Assembly (NCBI RefSeq): GCF_900109685.1
Contig: NZ_FOBB01000006.1
Location: 124,001-188,000 of the forward strand
DNA from: Chitinophaga rupis
GTDB taxonomy: Bacteria; Bacteroidota; Bacteroidia; Chitinophagales; Chitinophagaceae
Length of the DNA stretch: 64,000 bases
Reading direction: 5' to 3'
A program made the translations under genes and the position numbers. The notes beneath the pieces were generated by a model. That model did not search any database, was not told where the DNA came from, and worked only from the letters and a program-made list of their open reading frames with translations. Shown piece by piece: positions 27,801 to 37,000 of this stretch (position 1 is its first letter; each line of letters starts with the position of its first letter).

Positions 27801-29243
27801 ATAGGTAAACTCATCATCCACAATGGCTATATATTCCGCACGGTCTTTTACCTGTTGATCAAAAAAAGAGAGAAAAGTAAGCTCCCGTGGATATTCCCAT
27901 TGCGTTTGGTTAAACGTGTATAAAAGCTGTTCTTCCTCTGCCCGGGTTAAATATTTATAACCGGACAGCTGCTGTTTGGGGTCCGCGCAAACCTGCTGCA
28001 GCAGCTGCTCAAAATGCATAATTATACCGGAAATAGTGGCTTCGTCAAAGTAATTGATGTGATAATCGAAATCTATCTTTACATCTTCTGCTTCATCAAA
28101 CTCACGGATGTAAATTGCCAGCGCTACCCTTTCCGCGCCATGTGTTAACGGGACAACGCGGGTTTGGGTATCCAGGAACTGATCTGCATAGTTCTGCTTT
28201 TCATAAGACAGTGTAATATTAAACAGGCGGTCTTTTTCCCGGAAAACATCCAGCTCCTGGATCAGTTTCCCCAGTGGAAAGCGCTGATGGCGGTAGTCCT
28301 GGCGCAGCTGCTGTTTAATGTTACATACCAGGTCCTCAAAAGTATCATCAAAAGAAAACTGCATGCGCAGAGTAGACACGCCCATGAAAAGCCCTACCGT
28401 TTTTTTAAAGGCAGACTTACCCCTGTTCAACACGGGCAGCCCTATAGCAAAATCCCTGTTTTGGCAACGGCGGCCAAAATACATATATAACAAGGCCAGT
28501 ATTACATGAAAGGTGGAGCATTTATGTGTGCTGGCCAGGGCTTCCAGCTGGTTGTACAGCGGCCGTGGTACTATTAATTCTTTCCGGCTGCTTTTGTTTA
28601 TATAAAGCTGCGGGTCAATCTTCTGGAATAATCTTTCCGGCAGATTCCCGAACCGGCCCTTCCAATATTGTTTATCTTCTTCAAATTCAGCAGAAGCAGC
28701 ATACACCCCGTCATCTGCTACAAAATCACTGTAGGTATACAATGTCTGTGGGGTTATACTGCCGGTAGTGATCAGCTCATTATAATTTTTTACCCAGCGC
28801 TGGAACATTAAGGAAGTGCCCCAGCCATCCGTAATAATGTGGTGATACATGGAAAACAGGTAGTGAAAGCTATCGCTCACCTTTATCAGCACAAAACGGT
28901 GTAATAATGTGCGGTCATTAAAATCAAAAGCTTTGGTAAAGGTTTCCTGCATATACCGGTTAGCCTGTGTATCCGCGTCCTCTTCTCCGGAAAGATCCAG
29001 GAACTGCAATACAGAGCCATGCTCAGGCAATACCGCTATCTGCGCTTCGTTGTGGTCCTGCACCACTATACTGCGGTAAGCATCATGCTGGTCAATGAGC
29101 GTGATATACGCCTGGTTCAGCGCCTCGTATCTGAGGGGCCCTTTTATGGAAATTTTGGCGCCTATATTATAAATGGGTTCACCGGGGTACAACAATTGTT
29201 CATAATAGACATCTTGTTGGGGAAGCGAGAGTCTCATGGTCAC
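24849..29243 (-). CDS. NRPS protein 11: C-A(Gly)-T-C
   Basis: 1,464 residues, with no docking domain at the N-terminus. First C domain 1-440 (YHHIITDG, catalytic His135), of a type that begins a protein directly (MRLSLPQQDVYYEQLLYPGE) and could be a starter or acyl-accepting C. A domain about 455-940; specificity residues read DILQLGMIWK (FDISILEFF, MIQATPG, LTILCGG, NMYGPTETTIW), close to the glycine code. T domain at Ser990 (GGHSL). Second C domain about 1045-1450 (SSHHIILDGWS, His1164) at the end. No thioesterase or reductase. A terminal C domain can condense the Gly-loaded chain with an acceptor on another protein or with a free amine. It follows the exporter gene by 37 bp, so it is part of the operon but outside the main order. 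Confidence 0.9.
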   Translation of the reverse strand: MTMRLSLPQQDVYYEQLLYPGEPIYNIGAKISIKGPLRYEALNQAYITLIDQHDAYRSIVVQDHNEAQIAVLPEHGSVLQFLDLSGEEDADTQANRYMQETFTKAFDFNDRTLLHRFVLIKVSDSFHYLFSMYHHIITDGWGTSLMFQRWVKNYNELITTGSITPQTLYTYSDFVADDGVYAASAEFEEDKQYWKGRFGNLPERLFQKIDPQLYINKSSRKELIVPRPLYNQLEALASTHKCSTFHVILALLYMYFGRRCQNRDFAIGLPVLNRGKSAFKKTVGLFMGVSTLRMQFSFDDTFEDLVCNIKQQLRQDYRHQRFPLGKLIQELDVFREKDRLFNITLSYEKQNYADQFLDTQTRVVPLTHGAERVALAIYIREFDEAEDVKIDFDYHINYFDEATISGIIMHFEQLLQQVCADPKQQLSGYKYLTRAEEEQLLYTFNQTQWEYPRELTFLSFFDQQVKDRAEYIAIVDDEFTYTYRQLDEWSTRIANRLLTYPAIKEKAPVAVLMPRSANLVVTLLGILKAGTAYIPLDPDFPQARLQYIADHSRAACIIGAQDQQHIISSAISFICIDDLTGDQQQAVVLPGVTAADTAYIIYTSGSTGAPKGVEIGHRSLLNFLLSIQQRPGITAQDTFFSVTTQSFDISILEFFAPLIAGAKLYIAPKQLQQDPVAMIAKLEAIRPNMIQATPGFYQILYNAGWKGNKGLTILCGGDLLSASLAEKLLGTCAALWNMYGPTETTIWSSTKHIQTPDDASNIGTPIHNTQFYILDEQLQPLPVGCPGAIYIGGEGLAKGYYKNEVLTAEKFIPHPFNPGQQIYETGDLGQWNSQGEIKFLGRNDNQVKIRGYRIELGEIEAKLNQLPAVRSSVVIAKKKTAQEAFLVAYIVPAQEPADTAALIKALQKELPEYMIPYIMIPVTDYPLTPNNKIDRKALAAREVQQPADAALQLDPETSLETALCRLFKEALEWEGKLGVTDNFFSMGGHSLNAMKVVNLVQQQLYYRVSLKDIFNHPTVQALAGRLREQGTVPPKGISSIADRPCYPVSPAQYALWLAAQQGRQRSVAYNVFVVYEITGKIDVARLEQAFTTLIAKYEILRTNFIEIEGIPHQKIGSTRFQIDIVPDTAAAYVNKAFDLENDLLLRVGLVKTAQGYLLAFSSHHIILDGWSMGELIREISQLYRAAGVQNQPLPFQFRDYVAWLQQTTQEWQQRNEWFWENYLLGYRWKTILPAAQGDEYAAAEHHFQWEGDFFESLKAAAHQQNSTLHTFLLTAFLTLLHKISGEPDLCIGTINSGRTIASLHNQVGMFVKTLPLRSRFKPQQSFAAQLRSVHNDLLEMDAHQDIPENIYNTLWPDILFVLQPPAFNYDHIVLDEEVQLQLHPVAPAYSRLPLLINFIEAKESLRCAVHYSTGKYDPETIALLFMRFESILTQVIAQAAVTTGNLDPALAFEKEQALDIHLNF

Positions 29244-29280
29244 GGGGTACTAATTTTTTAAAGATCGGGGTACTATTCAT

Positions 29281-30918
29281 TTATGCCCAAAGGCTTTCAG
29301 TATGCCTTTCAGCGCTGCTTACCTGCACATCTTTTACGATCAGGCCATAGTCAAACTTAATGATACGGTCTGCATGGTGAAAATAAGCATCATCATGGGT
29401 AACAGCTATAATGGTCTTTCCTTCGCGTTTTAATTTTGGAATAAGCACTTCATAAAAGAATTTACGGAAATGCGGGTCCTGGTCTGCTGCCCATTCGTCC
29501 AGCACCAGGATAGGCTTTTTCTCCAACAGGGCAAAGATCAGGGACATGCGCTTGCTTTGCCCCTTGGAAAACCTGCGCCTGGCTGCTTCATCTTTTTCAC
29601 CGGAAACTATCTTATCCAGCTCCATTACGGCTAGCAGTTCCCGGTAGGTTTCGTTATTTTCTATCTCGTAATCCTCATAGTTATGGGAGAACAGGTGATT
29701 GTCTGTAAACACGGCGGAGATCAGCTGCTGTACTTTTTCCCGGTTATCTTTTTCCACGGCGCCGTTCAGCAGTAACTGCCCTTCAGTGGGGGCATACAAA
29801 CCGGTAAGGATATTAATAAAAGTACTTTTCCCGGAGCCGTTGCCGCCGATAATAAAGATCACTTCCCCCTGCTGTATTTCCAGGTCTATTGGCCCCAGGG
29901 CAAAGGAAGCTTCTGCTGAATCTGTTTGGTAAGAGAAGCAGATGTCCTGGTATTTGAGTGATTGAAAATCGTCACTGAAAGCGGCCGGCTTCACTATAGC
30001 GCCTGTTCCGCTGATATCAAAATCTTCCATAAACTTCCGCAGCCGGCTATTAGCCACCCTGAAGCGGGTATACATTTGCTGCAGGTTAATAAGGTTGTTA
30101 ATTGGGCCTGAGCTGAACAGGATCATTACTACATAAGCGATCACATTTTCCCGGGGTAATAACCCGATGGACGGCAGCAGGAACAGGATCACTGCTATTA
30201 CAAAATACAATCCGTACTGGCTGATCAGGTTTATGGACAGGAAAATATAGTTGATCCTGAAATCCAGGTCCCTGGCCTCATTCCGGTTAGGGACCAGGAA
30301 CCGGTTCATCAGGTTCTCCCGCCTGAAAAAACTTAGTTTCAGCTCCTTAAATCCTTTCATTACATCATCTACATACTGAAAGTAATTCTCATTGTAGGTA
30401 CGCAGCTTGCCTACCTGCCTGGACATCGTATTTATAACTAAAAAGTAACAGCCGGCCACCATTATGATCAGGCCAATAACAATAAAGGCGGATACTATTG
30501 ACAGCGTAAACATATAGGCCAGGCAAAGGATCAGCATTAATATGGAATTTACCGTATGGGTAATGGTGAACGGCAGAAAAGAAAAAGTACGCAGGTCCTC
30601 TACGGCTGTAAAGAACCGTTTGGAGCCGTATTTTTCCAGCTTCATCAATGGCGCTGTCAGCACCTTATCAAAGATCTTTTTCTCGTTCTCATACAACATA
30701 TGAAAAGAGAACTCATTCAGCCGCTTCTGAAAAGCGATATTCAGCAGGTACGTATACACCACAATGGCCAGGAACACAATGCCCATATAGTCTTTCAAAA
30801 AGGCTTCATTACCGGCAAGCACATTATTGATGATATACACGATCCCAAAACTCAACAGGGTATTGGGTAGCGCATATGCCAACAGAAAAAGGATATTCTT
30901 CAGCTTTAATTTCAGCAT
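29281..30918 (-). CDS. Cyclic-peptide/siderophore-type ABC exporter (PvdE/SyrD family), fused membrane and ATPase domains
   Basis: 545 residues: six transmembrane segments (about 8-30, 43-62, 118-142, 145-162, 232-250, 258-280), then the ATPase (about 320-530). Walker A is GGNGSGKST (358-366), the signature is FSKGQSKR (450-457) and Walker B is ILVLDEWAADQDP (470-482). The W-A-A-D-Q-D-P ending and the half-transporter size are typical of exporters that move peptide products such as pyoverdine precursors or syringomycin across the inner membrane. It sits between the type II thioesterase (31 bp) and the C-A-T-C synthetase (37 bp), so it most likely exports the cluster's product to the periplasm. 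Confidence 0.9.
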   Translation of the reverse strand: MLKLKLKNILFLLAYALPNTLLSFGIVYIINNVLAGNEAFLKDYMGIVFLAIVVYTYLLNIAFQKRLNEFSFHMLYENEKKIFDKVLTAPLMKLEKYGSKRFFTAVEDLRTFSFLPFTITHTVNSILMLILCLAYMFTLSIVSAFIVIGLIIMVAGCYFLVINTMSRQVGKLRTYNENYFQYVDDVMKGFKELKLSFFRRENLMNRFLVPNRNEARDLDFRINYIFLSINLISQYGLYFVIAVILFLLPSIGLLPRENVIAYVVMILFSSGPINNLINLQQMYTRFRVANSRLRKFMEDFDISGTGAIVKPAAFSDDFQSLKYQDICFSYQTDSAEASFALGPIDLEIQQGEVIFIIGGNGSGKSTFINILTGLYAPTEGQLLLNGAVEKDNREKVQQLISAVFTDNHLFSHNYEDYEIENNETYRELLAVMELDKIVSGEKDEAARRRFSKGQSKRMSLIFALLEKKPILVLDEWAADQDPHFRKFFYEVLIPKLKREGKTIIAVTHDDAYFHHADRIIKFDYGLIVKDVQVSSAERHTESLWA

Positions 30919-30949
30919 GGCAAATGGAGTTACATGATTAACACAAAAC

Positions 30950-31663
30950 TTAATGGTTCACCTGCATGTTACGGGAGCAATGCAAAATGATCTTCACCAG
31001 TTCTTTGGGATGCTGGTGTATGAAAAAATGGTTGCCGGGTAAAACCTGGCGCCCGAAATAATTATTCGTATAGTGTTTCCAGTTATCTATCTGTTCTACC
31101 ATCGGTTCTGTATTGCCCATGATAGCATAAACCGGGGTATTAATGCGGGTATCTTTTTCAAAAAGCTCATCTTTTTCCAGGATCTCAAAATCGGCCCGTA
31201 TCACAGGCCCGAAAAAGCCATACAGCTCATCATTGTTCAGGATCTCATCCGGAAGTCCGCCCAGCTTTCTCAGCTCTTCTTTAAAACCGTCATCATCCAG
31301 CAGGTATTTGTTCTTCAGTCTTTCATCATCCGTTTCACTGATGCACGGACCGGGGTTACCGGATGCAATAAAGGTCAGGGGCGGGTCGCCCGCATTTTCC
31401 ATGGCCTTTACAACAGAAAGCCCCAAAGTGGCGCCCATGCTATGCCCGTAGATGATATATGGCTCTCCGTTCCGGTGCTGCCGGATCTGCTGTACATAAT
31501 CATTAATGGCCGCCTGCTTATGCCGCAAAAGGCCTTCCTTGTACCGCTTGCCCCTGCCAGGCAGCTCCAGTGCAAAAAATTTAACCGCTGCCGGCATTAT
31601 TCGTTTCAAAAAATCATATGAATAACAATTACCGCCGGCAAAATGCAATAAAAAAAGTTGCAT
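30950..31663 (-). CDS. Type II thioesterase (editing) of the NRPS-PKS cluster
   Basis: 237 residues, alpha/beta-hydrolase of the GrsT/RifR type. The N-terminus LFLLHFAGGNCYSYDFLKRI and ELPGRGKR are typical; the nucleophile is Ser75 in YGHSMGA and the catalytic His lies in LPGNHFFIHQ near residue 213. The usual Asp of the triad region reads N-T-E-P, so the acid residue may be shifted. Type II enzymes remove misprimed or stalled acyl groups from carrier domains in trans. Because no synthetase in the window carries an integrated thioesterase, this enzyme could also hydrolyse a final product. It lies 18 bp after the outer-membrane barrel gene. Confidence 0.88.
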   Translation of the reverse strand: MQLFLLHFAGGNCYSYDFLKRIMPAAVKFFALELPGRGKRYKEGLLRHKQAAINDYVQQIRQHRNGEPYIIYGHSMGATLGLSVVKAMENAGDPPLTFIASGNPGPCISETDDERLKNKYLLDDDGFKEELRKLGGLPDEILNNDELYGFFGPVIRADFEILEKDELFEKDTRINTPVYAIMGNTEPMVEQIDNWKHYTNNYFGRQVLPGNHFFIHQHPKELVKIILHCSRNMQVNH

Positions 31664-31681
31664 GACAATATGGATTAGTAA

Positions 31682-34075
31682 TCAGTTGGCCCTGTTATTC
31701 TCAGACTGACCGGTTGCTTTGCTCTTATAATTTGTTTTCGTTAACCTGCCAAAACTATAGGTGGCAATCAACCTGAAGTAATTGGTATTGTAGGTTCTGT
31801 TATAATAAATATCCGTTTGCCCTACTCCATAAGTGCCGGAGGCATTGGTGCCGTGGAAAATATCATTGGCCATAAATTTCAGCTTCAGGCCTTTGAGCAC
31901 ATCTTTTTCAATACCCAACGTTACGGTTGACCGGCTGTTGTCGTAGTACAGCCCATAAGCTTTATCGCCCAGGAACCAGGCCAGCAGCTGCAGCTTGAAC
32001 AGGTTGCCCACCGTGAATGTATTACTTGAATACAGGTAGATCTGTGGTTTGGGATCTACCATCACAAAGTTATACCTGGTATCTGTAAGCTTATTATAAC
32101 TGAGGTTGGCTGTGTTAGTAGAGGTCCACCATTTAAGATTAAAGGTTTTGGAAAGAGCGGCGTAATAAATATATCCCTTGTCCAGGTTAATAGCTTTTAA
32201 CACGTAACTGTTGGGGGTAGTACCTCTTAAAGCAGCTGCATCAAGAGGGTCCAGCACATAATTGTAACCTACCCTGAAGTCGAACTGCCGGTAATTAGCG
32301 CCTGCTTCAAAAGAGTGTGTTTTTTCCGGGATCAGGTTGGGGTTACCTTCTATGGTGGTAAACGGATCCTGGTATACTACCAGGGGGTTCAGCGACTGGT
32401 ACCTGGGCCGGGTGATCCTGGATACATAGGAGGCCCTTAGCCTGAGCTTATCAGATACGGCCGTGCTGATGGATACGTTTGGGAAAATGTTGAAATAATT
32501 GTCTGAAATAAGCTGCCCTCCGCCCACGCTGGTATTCAGCTCGTAATTGGTCCACTCGCCCCGCACGCCAAAACCATAGTTTGTTTTAGTGCCAATGGCG
32601 CCACTGTAATTAACATAGGCAGCCGGTACCTTTTCTATATACTTAAAGCTGTTGGATAATTGGGTGTCCGGCTTATAATCGCCGCCATTCTCTGCTACCA
32701 GAAAATCCGTTCCGGAGGTATTATTCACATAACTGAATTTGGCGCCGGCTTCCAGCTTATTATTGGCATCAAAATACTTTGTAAGATCTGCCTGTGTGCT
32801 GGATATATCTATGCTATGATCCACATTATTTTTCAGGAAACGGCCGCCATGCTGCCCGTTCACAATATTCTTTTCGTCTATAAAATCATCGATCTCATCG
32901 TCGTAGTGCGAGAACTGGCTGCCTATGAAAAAAGCAGATCCTAAAGTATCCAGCGTTCTGTTATAGTTTAATGTAACGGAATGATTCCACAGCACATCTT
33001 TTTTAGCAATACCACTGGTATAAAAACTATTATCGGCAGTTGTAATAATGGTGTTCCTGCTGTCCTGCGTGCCGCCCAGGTTCTCCAGGTAACCATTGTA
33101 GGCTAATGAAATATTGCTCTTCTCATTAATGTTATACTGCGCGCCCAATCCAAAGGTGGAGAAATTTTTGAGCTTGCTGTTCCAGTCTGTTCTCAGGTCA
33201 GAGTTCATATAATCATCCGTAGCCGGCCGGGTACGGATGGTATGCAATACTTCCCTGGTTTTACCAAAGAGTATTGCGTAGTTGCCCACCAGGGTAAATT
33301 TGCCTTTCATATAACTCAGGTCCGCAAAGGTGTTGGCATTGCTGCCTGCAAAATCAGACCATGTCAGGTACTGGCTGATGGTACCCATAATACCTTCATC
33401 TACCTTCATTTTTGTAATGATGTTGATCACGGCCTTTCCTTCCGCATCATATTTTGAGGAGGGGTTGGAAATGATCTCGATCCTGGCTATCTGCGAGCTG
33501 GGTATGGATGCCAGCCGCTCGCTGGTGATGAGCTTACCATTCAGGTAAATAATGGCTTCCCCTTTACCGAACACGGAGTACCGGCCATCATTCTCAATTA
33601 CGTTGGGCGTGCGGGTAAGGATCTCACTTACCGATGCGCTGCTGGCCAGCACGGTGTTGGCTACATTCACCTCAATATTCCCGTTGTTGGCATACCGTAC
33701 CAGCGGGGCCTGGCTGGTTACCCGCACTTCATTTAACTGGAACTTGCTTTGCCTGATCACAATAGTCCCCAGCTCCACATGCTGCTGTCCGTTGTACTGT
33801 ACTTTTATTACCGTATCGGGGAATTGCAGAGAGGTGAGCTTCAGGAACACCTCTTTCAGGTTCACAGCCGGTACTTCAAAAGCGCCGTTGGTAAAACCGG
33901 CGCCTTTTATAAAACCGGAATCGGGAACAGCCAGTAATACCACATTCCCCAAAAGCGGTTCATTTGCGGCATTTACAACCTTACCTGAAATAGTGCTGAT
34001 GTTTTGGGCGTTAACTGCTGCAGGTACAATAAACAGGGCAATTGTAAGGGTTATTGCTACAATTAAGATCTTCAT
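31682..34075 (-). CDS. TonB-receptor-like outer-membrane beta-barrel protein within the NRPS-PKS operon
   Basis: 797 residues with a signal peptide ending AAVNAQ. Residues 28-115 are a carboxypeptidase-regulatory-like beta domain (ISGKVVNAANEPLLGNVVLL); about 120-225 is the plug (VSEILTRTPNVIENDGRYSV, then YLNGKLITS and ARIEIISNPSSKYDAEG). The rest is a barrel of the outer-membrane-protein beta-barrel family 3, without an obvious TonB box or STN domain. Spacing of 12 bp from the PKS gene and 18 bp to the thioesterase places it inside the operon. It could return the product to the cell (as for a siderophore), release it across the outer membrane, or act as an immunity receptor. The sequence does not decide. 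Confidence 0.8.
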   Translation of the reverse strand: MKILIVAITLTIALFIVPAAVNAQNISTISGKVVNAANEPLLGNVVLLAVPDSGFIKGAGFTNGAFEVPAVNLKEVFLKLTSLQFPDTVIKVQYNGQQHVELGTIVIRQSKFQLNEVRVTSQAPLVRYANNGNIEVNVANTVLASSASVSEILTRTPNVIENDGRYSVFGKGEAIIYLNGKLITSERLASIPSSQIARIEIISNPSSKYDAEGKAVINIITKMKVDEGIMGTISQYLTWSDFAGSNANTFADLSYMKGKFTLVGNYAILFGKTREVLHTIRTRPATDDYMNSDLRTDWNSKLKNFSTFGLGAQYNINEKSNISLAYNGYLENLGGTQDSRNTIITTADNSFYTSGIAKKDVLWNHSVTLNYNRTLDTLGSAFFIGSQFSHYDDEIDDFIDEKNIVNGQHGGRFLKNNVDHSIDISSTQADLTKYFDANNKLEAGAKFSYVNNTSGTDFLVAENGGDYKPDTQLSNSFKYIEKVPAAYVNYSGAIGTKTNYGFGVRGEWTNYELNTSVGGGQLISDNYFNIFPNVSISTAVSDKLRLRASYVSRITRPRYQSLNPLVVYQDPFTTIEGNPNLIPEKTHSFEAGANYRQFDFRVGYNYVLDPLDAAALRGTTPNSYVLKAINLDKGYIYYAALSKTFNLKWWTSTNTANLSYNKLTDTRYNFVMVDPKPQIYLYSSNTFTVGNLFKLQLLAWFLGDKAYGLYYDNSRSTVTLGIEKDVLKGLKLKFMANDIFHGTNASGTYGVGQTDIYYNRTYNTNYFRLIATYSFGRLTKTNYKSKATGQSENNRAN

Positions 34076-34087
34076 GATGTTTTTTGG

Positions 34088-37000
34088 TTAAACATTTTCA
34101 TTCGTTAACAAACTAAGCCTGTTGGTGCTTAGGAATCCCTCCTGAATACAGAATCGTACTATATTATCGAGGTATTCTCTCCGGTCGTATGCTAAATAGG
34201 CGTCTATTTTCTTTAAGGTCAGATTGGTGGCGTCTATTATAATCTTAAAGTTTTCGGTTTTATCGGGTTTATTAAAGGTTCCGTATCTGATCAAACTTGC
34301 CTGGAACCCATCTGTGGTCTGCTGCCACTTTTCGGCGTATTCCAGGAACTCCTCATTTCCCAGTTTCGTTAAAAATAAGCCATTTTTATTAAAAGTTTCC
34401 ATGATTTCATGTACAATAAAGCCCCTCACTTCTGCCAGGTGAAAAGTATCCAGCAACGGGTGTTCGTAAAAAGACAGGCTGCAGATGTAATGAGCCAGCA
34501 CATCCACCGGAACAATGGCCAGCTGCGAGTTGTAATCCAGGAAAGCATCGGAATAATGACCGATCTCGAATAACATGCGCAGCTTAATATACATCAGGTT
34601 CCGCTGCATATTAAAATGGGCAAAACCATCGGAAAACCTGCCACCGATGTTGGGAATGCGGTACACATTTACTTTCATGGCGGGCGTCTGGCGCTGCCTT
34701 ATATATTCTTCGGCCAGCAGCTTAGTGCCTGAATGTACAAAGTTGGTAGTATCCTGCCCTACATTCAGATCGGTTTCATAAAACGCCCGGATGTGTTTGG
34801 GCATGCGGCCGCCTATAACACCGATGGTGGAAATGTGGTTAAAATATTTCACCTTATTGGCTGCCGCCCAGTCAAATATATGGCGGGTGCCTTTGTAGTT
34901 TATATGATCTTCGAGATTGGGGCTGCCTACAAAGGTGGCGGTACCTGCAACATGGTATACCATATCCACGTTCTCCAATATCTTTTCTGCTTCTTTATCC
35001 TGAAAGATGTTCTTCTCCAGCAGATCCCCGCAGATCACCCTGATGCGGTTGTGCTTAGCAATGTTAAAGTCTTTCCTATAAATGTCCCAGAACCGGTCAT
35101 GTGCCTCCTGCTCATTATCGCCCCTTACCAGGCAAATAATATTTGTATCCGTTGTATCAAGTAATCTTTTCACCAGGTAAGAGCCCAGGAAACCGGTGGC
35201 CCCGGTTACCAGCACATCGTTATACGTGATCTTACGGGGCAGGGGTGATTGCTGGATGGTATTCAGCAGGTCCTGGTAACGGGCGCTTCTTACTTCTGCA
35301 TCATCGTCCTGTATCACCAAGGTGTCCGGTTGTGCAGCTACCATATCTTTATCTTTCCGGGAGATCCTGGCATGTAAGGTTTCAGCCAGTTTTCCCAGTG
35401 TAGAAACACCAAACATCTCCTCATACCGGATATGAGCGCCCCCGAATTTTTTGTCCAGTGCTGATAACATATCCAGGCCGGATAATGAATCGCCGCCCAG
35501 TACAAAGAAATCATCGGCCGGGGAAATATCTTCCTGCATTTCCAGGATCTGCTGCCATATTGCTTTAATACCTGCGGTTACTTCTTCCAGGCTGATCGTG
35601 TTTTCCTGTTTCACCTCCTTGGCTGCATCTGCATCTTCCAGCAAGTGTTTGCCTGCTTCGATCTTACGCACATTTTCCGGCCAGAAGCGGTTTAATTCAT
35701 ACAACGGAAACTGCAGGCCGTGTACATAAACCGGCACATTCTGCGTTTTAAGCGGATGTTTATTAATGATCAGTAATTCTTTATAGAATTGAAAACGCGC
35801 TTTTGCATCAAACCTGCCCGGTATGCTCACTACCTGCTTTTGTTCCGGGAACTGAATATCATTGGAGAAATGGATGATCACCACTTTCTGCTGATCATAG
35901 TTCTTAAACACGTACTCTTCAAAACCCTGTTTATTAAAAGGGGTCTGGTTGATCCTGATCAATCCGGGATCCTTTATAAGATCTTCCGGCTGCAGCTCCT
36001 TATTCAATAATGCCTGCAGCGTGCCTTCTCCTTTGCGTGCAATTACCTGTACTTTATTTCCCAAAACGGACAGCATGTATTTATACAGTACATACTGGAA
36101 CAGCACATTTAACAGGTGCTGGTCCTGTATCTGCTCCGGTACATACTTTGCGCCTATCTCCAAGTTCCAGCTATCTTTTATAAGTACATTTTCCTGCAGT
36201 ATGTTCTTAATAAGGTTCCGGTCATAATTTAAAATATCCAGGTCCATTAATAAAAAGGCTGCAGCTTTATCTGCGGCTGTTGCGGATGATTGCAGCTGTT
36301 CCAGCAACACTTTAGCATCAGTAAAAACAAAACCTTCGCTGTACTTGCCGGGCGTGTAAAGCCGGTTGATCTTTTGCGCGAAGGCGTCCAGGTTGGCGGC
36401 TGAGTTATTTTCCAGGAATTGAACGATCTCTTTTTTCTGTTTTTCAAGCCGGTCTTTCGTTTGCTCACTGAGCTGCAGGAATTTAAAGGTATCCTGGTCC
36501 TGTGTGCTAACCGGGTTCTCTTTGTATGCAACTACCACATGCACATTGGTGCCGGTTAATCCAAAGCTGCTTACCCCTCCCCTGCGAATACCATTCACAA
36601 GCGGCCAGGGTTCATACTCCCGTTGAATGCGCACATTGCTGTTACGTTCGTTAATATGTTCATTAATGGCCGTAAAGTTGGGTTGTACCGGCAGCATGCC
36701 TGTATTTAAGGCTGCCAGCAAACGTACCAGGCCGGCCAGGCCGCTGAGGGTATCCAGGTGACCTACCTGCCCTTTAAAGGAGCTGATGCCGCAAATGGTA
36801 CCGGTGATCCCTTTTTCTTTAAATGCATCGGTAACAGCCTTAAACTCAATAGGGTCGCCCAGTATGGTGCCGGTGCCGTGCGCTTCTATAAATTTAATTT
36901 CAGCGGGGTTCACCTTTGCATATTCCCAGGCTTTTATGATCACCTCTTTTTGCGCTTCGGAGCTGGGGGCGGTAAGGCTGGGTATCCTGGCGCCACCGTG

